Assembly (NCBI RefSeq): GCF_003992725.1
Contig: NZ_RZNF01000007.1
Location: forward strand, 62,001 to 126,000
Reading direction: 5' to 3'
DNA: 64,000 bases
Source: Rhodomicrobium lacus
GTDB taxonomy: Bacteria; Pseudomonadota; Alphaproteobacteria; Rhizobiales; Rhodomicrobiaceae
Of this stretch, positions 25,865 to 33,065 are shown piece by piece. The position numbers and the translations under genes are program-made. Under the pieces are notes generated by a model, which saw nothing but the letters and a program-made list of their open reading frames with translations, did not search any database and was not told the DNA's origin. Every line of letters starts with the position of its first letter. Position 1 is the stretch's first letter.

Positions 25865-27133
25865 CTACTGAAGCGCCTGTTCAAAATCCTCGACGATATC
25901 TTTCGTGTCTTCGATGCCGACGGACACGCGGATCATGTCGGGCGTGATGCCGGACGCGCGTTGCTGTTCTTCCGTGAGTTGGGCGTGTGTGCTTGAAGCC
26001 GGATGCAGCACGGAGGTGCGCGCGTCGCCGACATGCACGACGAGCGCCGCCACCTTCAGCTTTTTGACGAAGCGGTCGATGGCTTCGATGCCGCCGGAAA
26101 GGCCGAAGGTGAGCACGCCGCTGCCGGCGTCTTTCAGGAAGTATTTTGCGATGCGCTCACGTCCGACCGGATTCAAGCCGGGATAATCGACGAACGTCAC
26201 GCGCGGATGATCTTTGAGGAACGTCGCAAGCGCCAGCGCGTTCTCGCTGTGCGCGCGCATGCGAAGGTGCAGCGTCTCGAGCCCGAGCGAGAACAGGAAT
26301 GCGTTTTGCGGACCAAGGCACGCGCCGAAGTCTCGCAGGAACTGTGCGCGGGCCTTCGCGAGATACGGCGATTTCGGGAACTTCTCGATATACCGCGCGC
26401 CGTAATAAGTCGGGTCCGGCTCTGTGATGTCGGGGAACTTGCCGTTCGTCCAGTCGTAATTGCCGCCGTCGATCACGATGCCGCCGATGCTGGTCGCGTG
26501 ACCGTCGATATACTTGCTGGCGGAGTGCGTGACGATGTTCGCCCCATGCAGGAACGGATTACAGAGCACAGGCGTGGCGAGGGTGTTGTCCACGATGAAA
26601 GGCACGTCGAAGCGACGCGCGAGGCTTGCGAGCTTGTCGAAATCGAGGATGTTCAGGCCGGGATTGCCGATGGTTTCGCCGAACAGAACCTTGGTGTTCG
26701 GGCGAAACAGCGCCGCGATTTCTTCCTCGGATTGCTCCGGCTCGAAGAACGAAGTCTCGATGCCGTATTTCTTCAGCGTATTGTTGAAAAGCGAGAACGA
26801 GCCGCCATAAAGCGCCGTCGACGAAACCGCGTGATCGCCTTCCTTCAGGATATTGGTCAGGGCAAGCACGTTTGCGGCCTGACCTGATGCCGTCGCGACG
26901 GCGGCGGCGCCACCTTCAAGAATGCGCACCTTCTCCTCGAAGGCGGTCACGGTCGGATTGCCGGTGCGGCTGTATTTGTATCCGAACTCCTGAAGCGTCA
27001 TCACGCGGTTCACCTGCGCGATGTCGTCATATTTGTAGGTCGTGCTCTGCACGATAGGAGCGATGCGGGGCTCGCCCACCTTCGGCGCATACCCCGCCTG
27101 AATACAGAGCGTACCTTTTCCGTAAGTCGTCAT
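25865..27133 (-). CDS. metY: O-acetylhomoserine sulfhydrylase (aminocarboxypropyltransferase)
   Basis: This is a 422-residue PLP enzyme of the Cys/Met metabolism family. PLP Lys207 is in THSASKYIDGH; also visible are YSRTGNPTV, SGQAANVLAL, GETIGNPGLNILD and the closing VGDARTSVLHPASSTHAQL with IRVSVGIED. It makes homocysteine from O-acetylhomoserine and sulfide, or methionine when methanethiol is the donor. It is the first gene of a tight minus-strand operon with a methionine-S-methyltransferase-like gene and a DMSP-lyase-like cupin. Its leader has a dyad and overlapping hairpins that could regulate it. Confidence 0.93.
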   Translation of the reverse strand: MTTYGKGTLCIQAGYAPKVGEPRIAPIVQSTTYKYDDIAQVNRVMTLQEFGYKYSRTGNPTVTAFEEKVRILEGGAAAVATASGQAANVLALTNILKEGDHAVSSTALYGGSFSLFNNTLKKYGIETSFFEPEQSEEEIAALFRPNTKVLFGETIGNPGLNILDFDKLASLARRFDVPFIVDNTLATPVLCNPFLHGANIVTHSASKYIDGHATSIGGIVIDGGNYDWTNGKFPDITEPDPTYYGARYIEKFPKSPYLAKARAQFLRDFGACLGPQNAFLFSLGLETLHLRMRAHSENALALATFLKDHPRVTFVDYPGLNPVGRERIAKYFLKDAGSGVLTFGLSGGIEAIDRFVKKLKVAALVVHVGDARTSVLHPASSTHAQLTEEQQRASGITPDMIRVSVGIEDTKDIVEDFEQALQ

Positions 27134-27184
27134 GGCTTTCCAGTATCCTCAACGGAGGAAAGCTGCGCGGAAAGCCCGCGCAGC
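27134..27184 (-). promoter_or_regulatory. metY leader with competing hairpins around the ribosome site
   Basis: Read on the minus strand, GGAAAGCC lies directly before the metY ATG (27134-27141) and includes the ribosome site. Two upstream segments can pair with it: 27157-27163 (7 bases) and 27169-27176 (8 bases). The second is also the loop side of a separate perfect 9-base hairpin. Pairing is mutually exclusive, as expected of a translational switch. No known riboswitch class is recognised. Confidence 0.35.
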
Positions 27185-27222
27185 AAATCCATTCTCGGCG
27201 CTTGCCATTTTGGGTGCGGCAA

Positions 27223-27239
27223 TTAGAAGAAAGTTCTAA
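27223..27239. promoter_or_regulatory. Inverted repeat TTAGAA-N5-TTCTAA upstream of metY
   Basis: A perfect 6-base dyad lies about 90 bases before the metY start in an AT-rich patch. It is a candidate operator. The half-sites resemble those of the Irr box, but the spacing is five instead of three, so the regulator is unknown. Confidence 0.4.
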
Positions 27240-27267
27240 CCGAGTTGAGGACACAAGTGCAGGAAAA

Positions 27268-27313
27268 TTTGCATCCGATCCCGCGCGCTGGCGGCGGCGA
27301 AATCGGATGCAAA
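27268..27313. repeat. Palindrome with 12-base arms, possible relative of the dispersed repeat
   Basis: TTTGCATCCGAT (27268-27279) pairs exactly with 27302-27313 over a 22-base loop. The right arm with its flank, TCGGATGCAAACGTC, matches 13 of 15 bases of the segment inside the repeat near 8313. Confidence 0.55.
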
Positions 27314-27355
27314 CGTCAAAGCTGCATGGGAACCAATGCGTTACTGGCAGTCTTG

Positions 27356-27405
27356 GGCGCATACGGGGTTCAAGACATGCCGTCACCGAACCGAACGTAT
27401 GCGCC
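27356..27405. terminator. Hairpin downstream of the porin gene
   Basis: A perfect 10-base stem (27356-27365 with 27396-27405) can extend by GGTTC/GAACC. It stands a few bases after the porin stop on the minus strand, but has no T-run in that orientation, so termination strength is uncertain. Confidence 0.5.
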
Positions 27406-27411
27406 TGGGTT

Positions 27412-28755
27412 TTAGTAAGCGACGGAGACGCGCACGCCGCCGTAGATCGCGTCATCGCCGCCTTTTTCAATGCCACCGACGTTCCACATGTACTGGAGGT
27501 CAGGCTGGATGGTCAGGCCGGGCACGATCTGCGCCTTGTAGAAAAGTTCGACGACAGACTCGTACTTCGAATTCGCAAAATCTTCGCTATACTTGATCGC
27601 GTCGTCAGAGACGCTCGCATAGGCGAAGCCAGCCCCGAAGCTGTCGTCCGGACGGCTCGGGATGAAGCCGGAGAAGACAACGCCGCCGTCGAAGTAGAAG
27701 TCCACCGCGTTACGATCCGAGGGCGTGCCGGCGACGCGGGCAAACACATTGATGCCCTTCTTCGGGTCGTCAGGCAGCGCGTAGATCTGCTGGTCGATCG
27801 AGGCGTAGAAGCCGTAGTTCGAGTCGAACAGACCCGTCTTGTAAACCTCAAAGAAGCTCTTGTCCTCGGTGTGCTGCCACGAACCGAGCTTGATCGTGCC
27901 GGGCAGGCTCGTTATGCCGGACGGAGCAGGAGCGAAGTCCTTGTAGCCCTTGTAACCGCCGTCCTTCAGGCCGCCTTCCGCCTTGGCGGGCTGATTGTAC
28001 TTGTATTGCAGTTCCTGGATCAGGAACGGATCGTCGTTCGTGCGGAACGCCGTACCATTCTCGTTGGTGTCGCCGGCGGGATTAGTCGGGCTGCCGTTGT
28101 AGATCGCCGCGAGGAAGGTCAGATTGTCGGTGAGGTCGACCTTGACGCGTGCACCCGGCGTGGCCAGCGGATAGGCGTTGGCATATCCGACGTCCGCCGC
28201 CCAGATGCCGGCCCAGCCGAAAGTCGAGTTGATGAAGTTGCCGCCGGTTTCGCTGGTGAAGAACTCGCTGTCGACCGCGAGCTGACCGGCGCGGATCGAA
28301 ACGCGCTCGCCGAACTTCTGTTCGAGGTAGAGTTCGAAGAGATACGTGCTCGGATCGGCTTCGATGGAACTGATCGCCATGATCGGCTCGCCGAGATGGC
28401 CGCCGAGACCGCGCCCATGGAGCTGGTAGCCATTGGCATGGAAGGTCAGCCCCTTGAGGCCCCAAAGCTTTTCGAGGTCTGCGTCGACGAGGAGTTCGAG
28501 GCGTCCCTGATAGGTCGAACCGTCCTTCGCGCCGCCCGAGCTGGAAAATGTCTCGCCGATGTAGTTGATGCCGTAGGTGATGCCTTTTTCTGCGAGCGCT
28601 GCGCGAGCGCCGGCATCGGGGCCGCCGTTCAGGCTGGTTGCGATGGACGCCTCTGGTAGGCCGTCCTTCTCGTCCGCCAGCGCGGCGGTCGCGCCAAAGC
28701 CAAGCGCAAAGATTGCAGCGGCGCTGCACGCCGTGCCCATCATCTTCATTGTCAT
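27412..28755 (-). CDS. OprB-family carbohydrate-selective porin
   Basis: The 447-residue outer-membrane beta-barrel starts at ATG 28755 (MTMKMMGTACSAAAIF) behind GGGGGG; signal peptide ends GATAALA. Barrel strands alternate throughout: GITYGINYIGETFSSSGG, WGLKGLTFHANGYQLHG, VSIRAGQLAVDSEFF, and a terminal strand GGVRVSVAY ending in an aromatic residue as outer-membrane proteins do. FGWAGIWAADVGYANAYPLA is typical of OprB. It would admit sugars across the outer membrane. It is upstream of metY on the same strand but separated by 278 bases and a hairpin. Confidence 0.9.
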   Translation of the reverse strand: MTMKMMGTACSAAAIFALGFGATAALADEKDGLPEASIATSLNGGPDAGARAALAEKGITYGINYIGETFSSSGGAKDGSTYQGRLELLVDADLEKLWGLKGLTFHANGYQLHGRGLGGHLGEPIMAISSIEADPSTYLFELYLEQKFGERVSIRAGQLAVDSEFFTSETGGNFINSTFGWAGIWAADVGYANAYPLATPGARVKVDLTDNLTFLAAIYNGSPTNPAGDTNENGTAFRTNDDPFLIQELQYKYNQPAKAEGGLKDGGYKGYKDFAPAPSGITSLPGTIKLGSWQHTEDKSFFEVYKTGLFDSNYGFYASIDQQIYALPDDPKKGINVFARVAGTPSDRNAVDFYFDGGVVFSGFIPSRPDDSFGAGFAYASVSDDAIKYSEDFANSKYESVVELFYKAQIVPGLTIQPDLQYMWNVGGIEKGGDDAIYGGVRVSVAY

Positions 28756-28990
28756 GTATGTGCCCCCCAAAGGTCACCTTCGCCCAATTCGAAGCCTAGC
28801 CCGGCCCCTTCTTCAACAGTTCTACTCGCGGTTGCCGATCGCAACCGCCCTCCCGCCAACGATCATCGCACCATCTGATGCCTATGAAAAAGAATGGCGG
28901 GAGCTATGCAGCCAAAAATCGCCGCACTATAAAGATTCAGATATCGATGCTTCGGATGCGGGTCAATCGGCTAGACTAGCAATATTACAG

Positions 28991-29007
28991 TTTAGAAGCA
29001 TTCTCGA
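28991..29007. promoter_or_regulatory. Irr-box-like (ICE) site upstream of the Ftr locus
   Basis: TTTAGAAGCATTCTCGA matches the consensus TTTAGAANNNTTCTAAA, the iron-control element bound by Irr in rhizobia, at all but two of the fixed positions. It lies about 190 bases before the first ftrA-like gene. Irr usually represses under iron limitation or activates iron uptake depending on position, so the sign of control cannot be told. Confidence 0.45.
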
Positions 29008-29167
29008 TTGCAAGCGTTGCTCAAAAACACGTCCTTAGAACCGGTCTAAATCGAAAAGATAGGCGTTGCGCTTACGATAATCACGCAGTAACCATGCCAG
29101 CGCGCCACGGTTTACTTTCGATATAGCGACCACGCGCCAGCCGGATGCGAGTTTTCTTGCTGAACGA

Positions 29168-29183
29168 ACTAGAATAATTCAAG
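29168..29183. promoter_or_regulatory. Weaker Irr-box-like site
   Basis: The core TAGAA-TAA-TTC (29170-29180) keeps the Irr-box half-sites and the three-base spacing but not the outer bases. It overlaps the leader just before the ribosome site AAGGAG of the first ftrA-like gene. Confidence 0.25.
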
Positions 29184-29194
29184 GAGAAGCTTGG

Positions 29195-29746
29195 ATGAAT
29201 TACAGAATCGCGGGCATCGCCGCGCTCTCTGCGTGCCTTATTATTTCGGCAGCTTCGGCCAAGGAAATTCCGATTGGCGAAGCTCAAGAAAAAAGCGGCC
29301 TGCGTGTCGGGGCCGTTTACCTTCAGCCGATCGAGATCGACGCTCCGGAACTCATGCGCGACCCGAAAGAGTCCGACTTCCATGTCGAGGCGGATATCAC
29401 CGCCGCCAAGGGTAATGCCTGGGGCATCGAGGAGGGGCTCTGGTTTCCCGGACTCGTCGTGCAGTATGAATTGACCCGCCTCGACGACAAGCAAACGGTC
29501 AAGGGCGATCTCGTCCCGGACATCGCAACTGACGGCTTCGCCTACTGCAACAACATAAAGCTCCCCGGCGCCGGTGGTGCGGGCAAATACAAGCTGACGC
29601 TGACCGTCTCCCCTCCCAGCGACAACAAGAAGCAGCGCATCGCTCGCCATGTGGACAAGGAAAACGGCGTGCCCGATTGGTTCAAGCCCTTCTCGCTCGA
29701 TTATGAATTCACTTACGCCGGGACCGGCAAGAAGGGCGCCTACTAG
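29195..29746 (+). CDS. FtrA/P19-family periplasmic iron protein, divergent metal site
   Basis: The 183-residue protein has a signal peptide (about 1-22) and the whole P19/FtrA fold pattern: GEAQEKSGLRVGAVYLQPIE, HVEADI, and the C-terminal WFKPFSLDYEFTYAGTGKKG. Members bind copper and iron in the periplasm and feed the Ftr ferrous-iron importer. By alignment with the paralogue downstream, ligands His63, Glu65 and His152 remain, but the Met is Asp109 and the DGPHYG histidine is Ala116 (DGFAYCNN), with a new Cys118. It may therefore bind metal differently. It is the first gene of the locus, behind Irr-box-like sites. Confidence 0.85.
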   Translation: MNYRIAGIAALSACLIISAASAKEIPIGEAQEKSGLRVGAVYLQPIEIDAPELMRDPKESDFHVEADITAAKGNAWGIEEGLWFPGLVVQYELTRLDDKQTVKGDLVPDIATDGFAYCNNIKLPGAGGAGKYKLTLTVSPPSDNKKQRIARHVDKENGVPDWFKPFSLDYEFTYAGTGKKGAY

Positions 29747-29808
29747 AGTTAGCGCCCATAAACGAAGCCGTTCGACGTTTACCTATGTTTCACCCATGAC
29801 GAAAATAG

Positions 29809-29837
29809 TCTCGTCTGCCGAATTGCGGCGGACGAGA
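29809..29837 (+). terminator. Terminator-like hairpin after the first ftrA copy
   Basis: TCTCGTCTGCCG pairs with CGGCGGACGAGA over a five-base loop, with one G-U pair in RNA. The T-run is weak and distant, so it could be a Rho-independent terminator of low efficiency or an RNA stabiliser. Confidence 0.55.
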
Positions 29838-29934
29838 CATGTTCGCATCCGTATTTTACTCCATATTACTCTGCGGTCCGAGTAACAAACGTATTCACAC
29901 CCAAAATCATCAATCTGGAACTGTTATAATTAAA

Positions 29935-29940
29935 GAAGAT
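29935..29940 (+). promoter_or_regulatory. Candidate -10 box TATAAT for the second ftrA copy
   Basis: A perfect TATAAT hexamer lies 140 bases before the start. No good -35 box is found at 16-18 bases spacing, so activation by a regulator would be needed, or the match is accidental in an AT-rich patch. Confidence 0.3.
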
Positions 29941-30079
29941 AACTATTGATTTCGAGGCATTCCCGGCGTTAAGAAAAAAGCGCTGCATTACCTGTTCGCT
30001 GCAAGCAAAAAGTTGCCGGATGAAACGAAGCTTCCGCACAGAAACACAACGGAAGCAAATGATCGGGGTATAAAAGAAG

Positions 30080-30622
30080 ATGTTCATCAGATTGACCGGC
30101 GCGGTGGCGCTGTCCGCCTGCATCATGACTTCGCAAAGCTTTGCAAAAGAGTATCCCATCGGCGAAGCGCAAGAGAAGGGCGGTCTGGAAGTCGCCGCCG
30201 TTTACCTTCAGCCCATCGAGATGGACCCGCCCGGCATGATGCGGGATGCGAAGGATTCCGACGTTCACCTTGAAGCCGATATCAAGGCTGCAAAAGGCAA
30301 TGAGAACGGCTATGCCGAAGGCGACTGGGTGCCCGCGCTCAACGTCAAGTACGAACTCACGAACCTCGACAGCAAGAAGGTCATCTCCGGCGACATGATG
30401 CCGATGGTGGCGAACGACGGCCCTCATTACGGCGATAACGTCAAGCTCGCGGGCCCCGGCAAGTACAAGCTCAAGCTCGATGTTGCCCCGCCCAGCTCAG
30501 ACAAGCACTCGCATTTCGGTCGCCATGTCGACAAGGAAACTGGCGTCGCGCCCTGGTTCGCTCCATTCTCGGTGGAGTACGAATTCACCTTCGCAGGCAC
30601 CGGCAAGAAGGGTGCCTATTAA
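30080..30622 (+). CDS. ftrA: FtrA/P19-family periplasmic iron-transport protein (canonical metal site)
   Basis: The 180-residue protein has a signal peptide ending SQSFA and a P19 domain. All predicted copper/iron ligands are present: His63 and Glu65 (DVHLEADI), Met109 (MMPMVAND), His116 (DGPHYGDN) and His149 (FGRHVDKET). P19 proteins of Campylobacter and FtrA of Bordetella and Brucella use bound copper to help handle ferrous iron at acidic pH. It is followed by cupredoxin (ftrB) and polyferredoxin-type (ftrD) genes. It is about 55-60 percent identical by eye to the copy upstream. Confidence 0.92.
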   Translation: MFIRLTGAVALSACIMTSQSFAKEYPIGEAQEKGGLEVAAVYLQPIEMDPPGMMRDAKDSDVHLEADIKAAKGNENGYAEGDWVPALNVKYELTNLDSKKVISGDMMPMVANDGPHYGDNVKLAGPGKYKLKLDVAPPSSDKHSHFGRHVDKETGVAPWFAPFSVEYEFTFAGTGKKGAY

Positions 30623-30734
30623 TATAAGGCGGTTCACACGCTGATCGCCAGCGGGAGTCGGTCCGCGTCGAGCAATGCGCCGGACACGGACCGATTTCTC
30701 GGCGCTTCCGCGAGGCACGGAGGGAAGCCATCTC

Positions 30735-31070
30735 ATGAAATATCGGACCAAAGCCGCTTTAGCGGCGCTTTGTCTTGCTGTTGCGCCGCAGCTCGCTCTC
30801 GCGGACGAGCCCGTATTCGAAATCGAGATGAAGGACGGGGTCATCACGCCGCCGCGCCTTGAAGTTCCGGCGAACACGCGTTTCAAGATCGTCATCAAGA
30901 ACACGGGCACCGTCCCGGCCGAGTTCGAGAGCTACGAACTCCGCAAGGAGGAAGTCGTCCCCGCGGGAGGCACCGGCCGGATGATCATTCGGCGTCTCGA
31001 TCCCGGCGAATATAAGTTCTTCGATGAGTTTCAGCCCGACGCTCCGCCGACGGTGCTCGTCGCCAAGTGA
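30735..31070 (+). CDS. ftrB: FtrB-like periplasmic cupredoxin
   Basis: The 111-residue protein starts at ATG 30735, with GGAGGGAAG upstream. A signal peptide (ALAALCLAVAPQLALA) is followed by one cupredoxin-1 domain: EIEMKDGVITPPRLEVPANT, TVPAEFESYELRKEEVV, GEYKFFDEFQ. In the Ftr system FtrB oxidises ferrous iron bound by FtrA. Relatives usually read FFDDFH near the C-terminus, while here the His is Gln100, so the metal site may be altered. It is between ftrA and ftrD, in the expected order. Confidence 0.85.
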   Translation: MKYRTKAALAALCLAVAPQLALADEPVFEIEMKDGVITPPRLEVPANTRFKIVIKNTGTVPAEFESYELRKEEVVPAGGTGRMIIRRLDPGEYKFFDEFQPDAPPTVLVAK

Positions 31071-31185
31071 ATACCGCGCCGCGACGGCATGCGAGGTGTA
31101 GCAGAGGCTCTGGCGCGATGTTTGCGGATTGGGAGCATCCTGCAATCATCGCGCCCTTCCTTGTGGTATGGTCGCTGCGAGAACA

Positions 31186-32703
31186 ATGATCGAAGTGACG
31201 TCGTCTGCAGACATGCTGAACCGAACACCCATTGAACACGGACCGGGCCATTCGCCCTGTTGCGACACGCATCTTTCCGCAGCCGATCCTCGACAGGTCG
31301 ACGAGGTTCCAAGGGCGGCGCGCGTCGACCGCTGGATCGCGGCGGCCGGGGAATGGCTCGCGCGCAACCAGCGCGCCGTGATGGCGGTTCAGTGGATCAT
31401 CGTCGGGATCTACGCCCTTCTTGTTGTCGTACCCGCCTTCCTGCCGCCACCAGCGCGTACGGCGCATATCTGGACGAACCTGACCCTCTTCGCGCAGTTC
31501 GTGTTCTGGGGCATCTGGTGGCCCTTCGTGCTCGTCAGCATGGTCATGGTCGGGCGCCTCTGGTGCGGCGTCATGTGCCCGGAAGGCGCGCTGTCGGAAA
31601 CCGCGAGCCGACATGGACGCGGCCGCTCGGCCCCTGCCTGGGTCAAATGGAAGATGTGGCCGTTCGTGGCCTTCGTGCTGACGACCGTCTACGGCCAGAT
31701 GCTGAGCGTCTACCAATATCCCAAGCCCGCGCTTCTCATCCTTGGCGGCTCGACGGTTGCCGCTATCTGGATCGGCTACATGTACGGCCGCAACAAGCGC
31801 ATCTGGTGCAAATATCTCTGCCCGGTGCACGGCGTGTTCGGCCTTCTGTCGAAGCTCTCTCCGCTGCATTACCGCGTGGACCGCGCCGCATGGGACGATT
31901 CCACCAAGCCGGTCGCCCGGCTCAATTGCGCGCCCATAGTGCCGATCCGCACGATGCAGGGAGCAAGTACGTGCCACATGTGCGGGCGTTGCGCCGGGTT
32001 CCGCGATGCAGTCGCCCTGTCGCGCCGGACTCCCGGCTCCGAAATCGTCCATGTCGCGGGGTCTCAGACGAAGCCTTGGGAAACCTGGCTTATCGTGTTC
32101 GGCCTGCTCGGCGTCGCAGCCGGCGCGTTCCATTGGGCTTCGAGCCCCTATTACATCGCGGGCAAGCAGGCGGCCGCCGAATGGCTCGTCGACAAGGGCG
32201 TCATGTGGCCGATCACCGGACATGTTCCTTGGTGGGTGCTGACGAACTACCCTGACCTCAACGATGTGATGTCGCCGCTCGATGGCGCGATGCTGCTTAC
32301 CTACCTCACATTTGTCGCTCTCGTGTTCGGCGGGGCGATCATGGTCTTTCTCGCGTCGGCGGGGCGGCTTCTCGCGCGGCCTCTGGGTGGGGCGACATTG
32401 GGCGCGGTCTGGCGGCAACGGACGCATCACCTGGCGCAGGCGCTGATTCCCATAGCCGGCAGCATCGTGTTTCTGGGCCTGTTGGCCACGACGACGTCGA
32501 TCCTCAAGGCCGATGGCATTCGCCTCACTTTCATGCCGACGGTGGAGAATACGGTCATGGCCGCCGCAGCGCTCTGGTCCGTGGCGCTTGCGTGGCGCAT
32601 CTGCGGCCTTTACGCGGGGTCGCGGACACGGCAGATCGCGGCCACGACGCTCATGCTCGGCGCGATCGGCGCGGGCGCCTTGGCCTGGGCGTTGCCTTAT
32701 TAG
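31186..32703 (+). CDS. ftrD: FtrD-like membrane polyferredoxin
   Basis: This is a 505-residue inner-membrane protein with several helices and iron-sulfur cysteine motifs: LWCGVMCPEGALSE, WCKYLCPVHGVFG and TCHMCGRCAGFRDAV. NapH/FixG-like proteins of this type accept electrons at the membrane. In the Ftr model FtrD receives the electron from FtrB during ferrous iron oxidation and uptake. The ATG at 31186 has only a weak ribosome site, with alternatives at 31168 and 31213. The FTR1 permease gene (ftrC), normally between ftrB and ftrD, is absent: only 115 bases separate them. Confidence 0.88.
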   Translation: MIEVTSSADMLNRTPIEHGPGHSPCCDTHLSAADPRQVDEVPRAARVDRWIAAAGEWLARNQRAVMAVQWIIVGIYALLVVVPAFLPPPARTAHIWTNLTLFAQFVFWGIWWPFVLVSMVMVGRLWCGVMCPEGALSETASRHGRGRSAPAWVKWKMWPFVAFVLTTVYGQMLSVYQYPKPALLILGGSTVAAIWIGYMYGRNKRIWCKYLCPVHGVFGLLSKLSPLHYRVDRAAWDDSTKPVARLNCAPIVPIRTMQGASTCHMCGRCAGFRDAVALSRRTPGSEIVHVAGSQTKPWETWLIVFGLLGVAAGAFHWASSPYYIAGKQAAAEWLVDKGVMWPITGHVPWWVLTNYPDLNDVMSPLDGAMLLTYLTFVALVFGGAIMVFLASAGRLLARPLGGATLGAVWRQRTHHLAQALIPIAGSIVFLGLLATTTSILKADGIRLTFMPTVENTVMAAAALWSVALAWRICGLYAGSRTRQIAATTLMLGAIGAGALAWALPY

Positions 32704-33065
32704 CCGGTCAACCGCCACGAGAACGTTGATGGCAGTGCAGATCATCCGAGACCGCAGGGGCCGTTCAGACGCTCCAAGCCATGATCTCCAAGGCTTGCAC
32801 CAAAGGCGGTGTCGCGACGAGCTTTACGGCGGCAAGGAAGCTGGCGGGAGCCTTGTCGCGGCGTTTGGCTATGCCAAGGCACCGTTTGAAACGCTCAAAG
32901 CTGTCGCGCCGAGCCCCGAAAAGACGAACCGCCCCTTTCGGTTACGGCGCGGCGGAATGTTGGCAAAGATCCGTTTCATGCCGCGCGCCGGGATGGCGGC
33001 CGTGAGCGCACGCCTCGATTGCTCGGCGCCATGGCGGGTGCGCCCGATGCCGTCAAGGCGTGTCC
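32704..33065. other. Region with a decayed insertion sequence
   Basis: The 362 bases between ftrD and the DUF6460 gene contain a transposase remnant on the minus strand at 32765-32979 (separate entry). Terminal inverted repeats were not found. No intact gene is present. Confidence 0.6.
32765..32979 (-). pseudogene. Remnant of an IS5-type transposase, C-terminal part, frameshifted
   Basis: On the minus strand, from ATG 32979, MKRIFANIPPRRNRKGRFVF matches the conserved ANIPPxRNRK stretch of IS5-group transposases. About 25 codons later the sequence must shift frame to continue as RFKRCLGIAKRRDKAPASFL and AAVKLVAT, ending at TGA 32765, which is the typical FKRxxRIATRYDK...FLA end of the same family. 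So it is a broken 3' fragment. Confidence 0.7.

Larger units (their letters stand above)
28756..29194. other. Divergent promoter region between porin and iron-uptake genes
   Basis: This is a 439-base AT-rich gap between divergent genes. Two Irr-box-like sites are annotated separately (28991-29007 and 29168-29183). I see no gene in it. Confidence 0.6.
29747..30079. other. Intergenic region between the two ftrA paralogues
   Basis: This AT-rich gap of 333 bases holds a terminator-like hairpin (29809-29837) and a perfect TATAAT (29935-29940), both listed separately. The second copy is thus probably transcribed independently. I see no gene. Confidence 0.6.

Noticed and set aside
27134-27411. SAM riboswitch in the metY leader
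   Set aside because: Checked for SAM-I, SAM-II and SAH-type core sequences by eye; none fits, so only the pairing pattern is reported.
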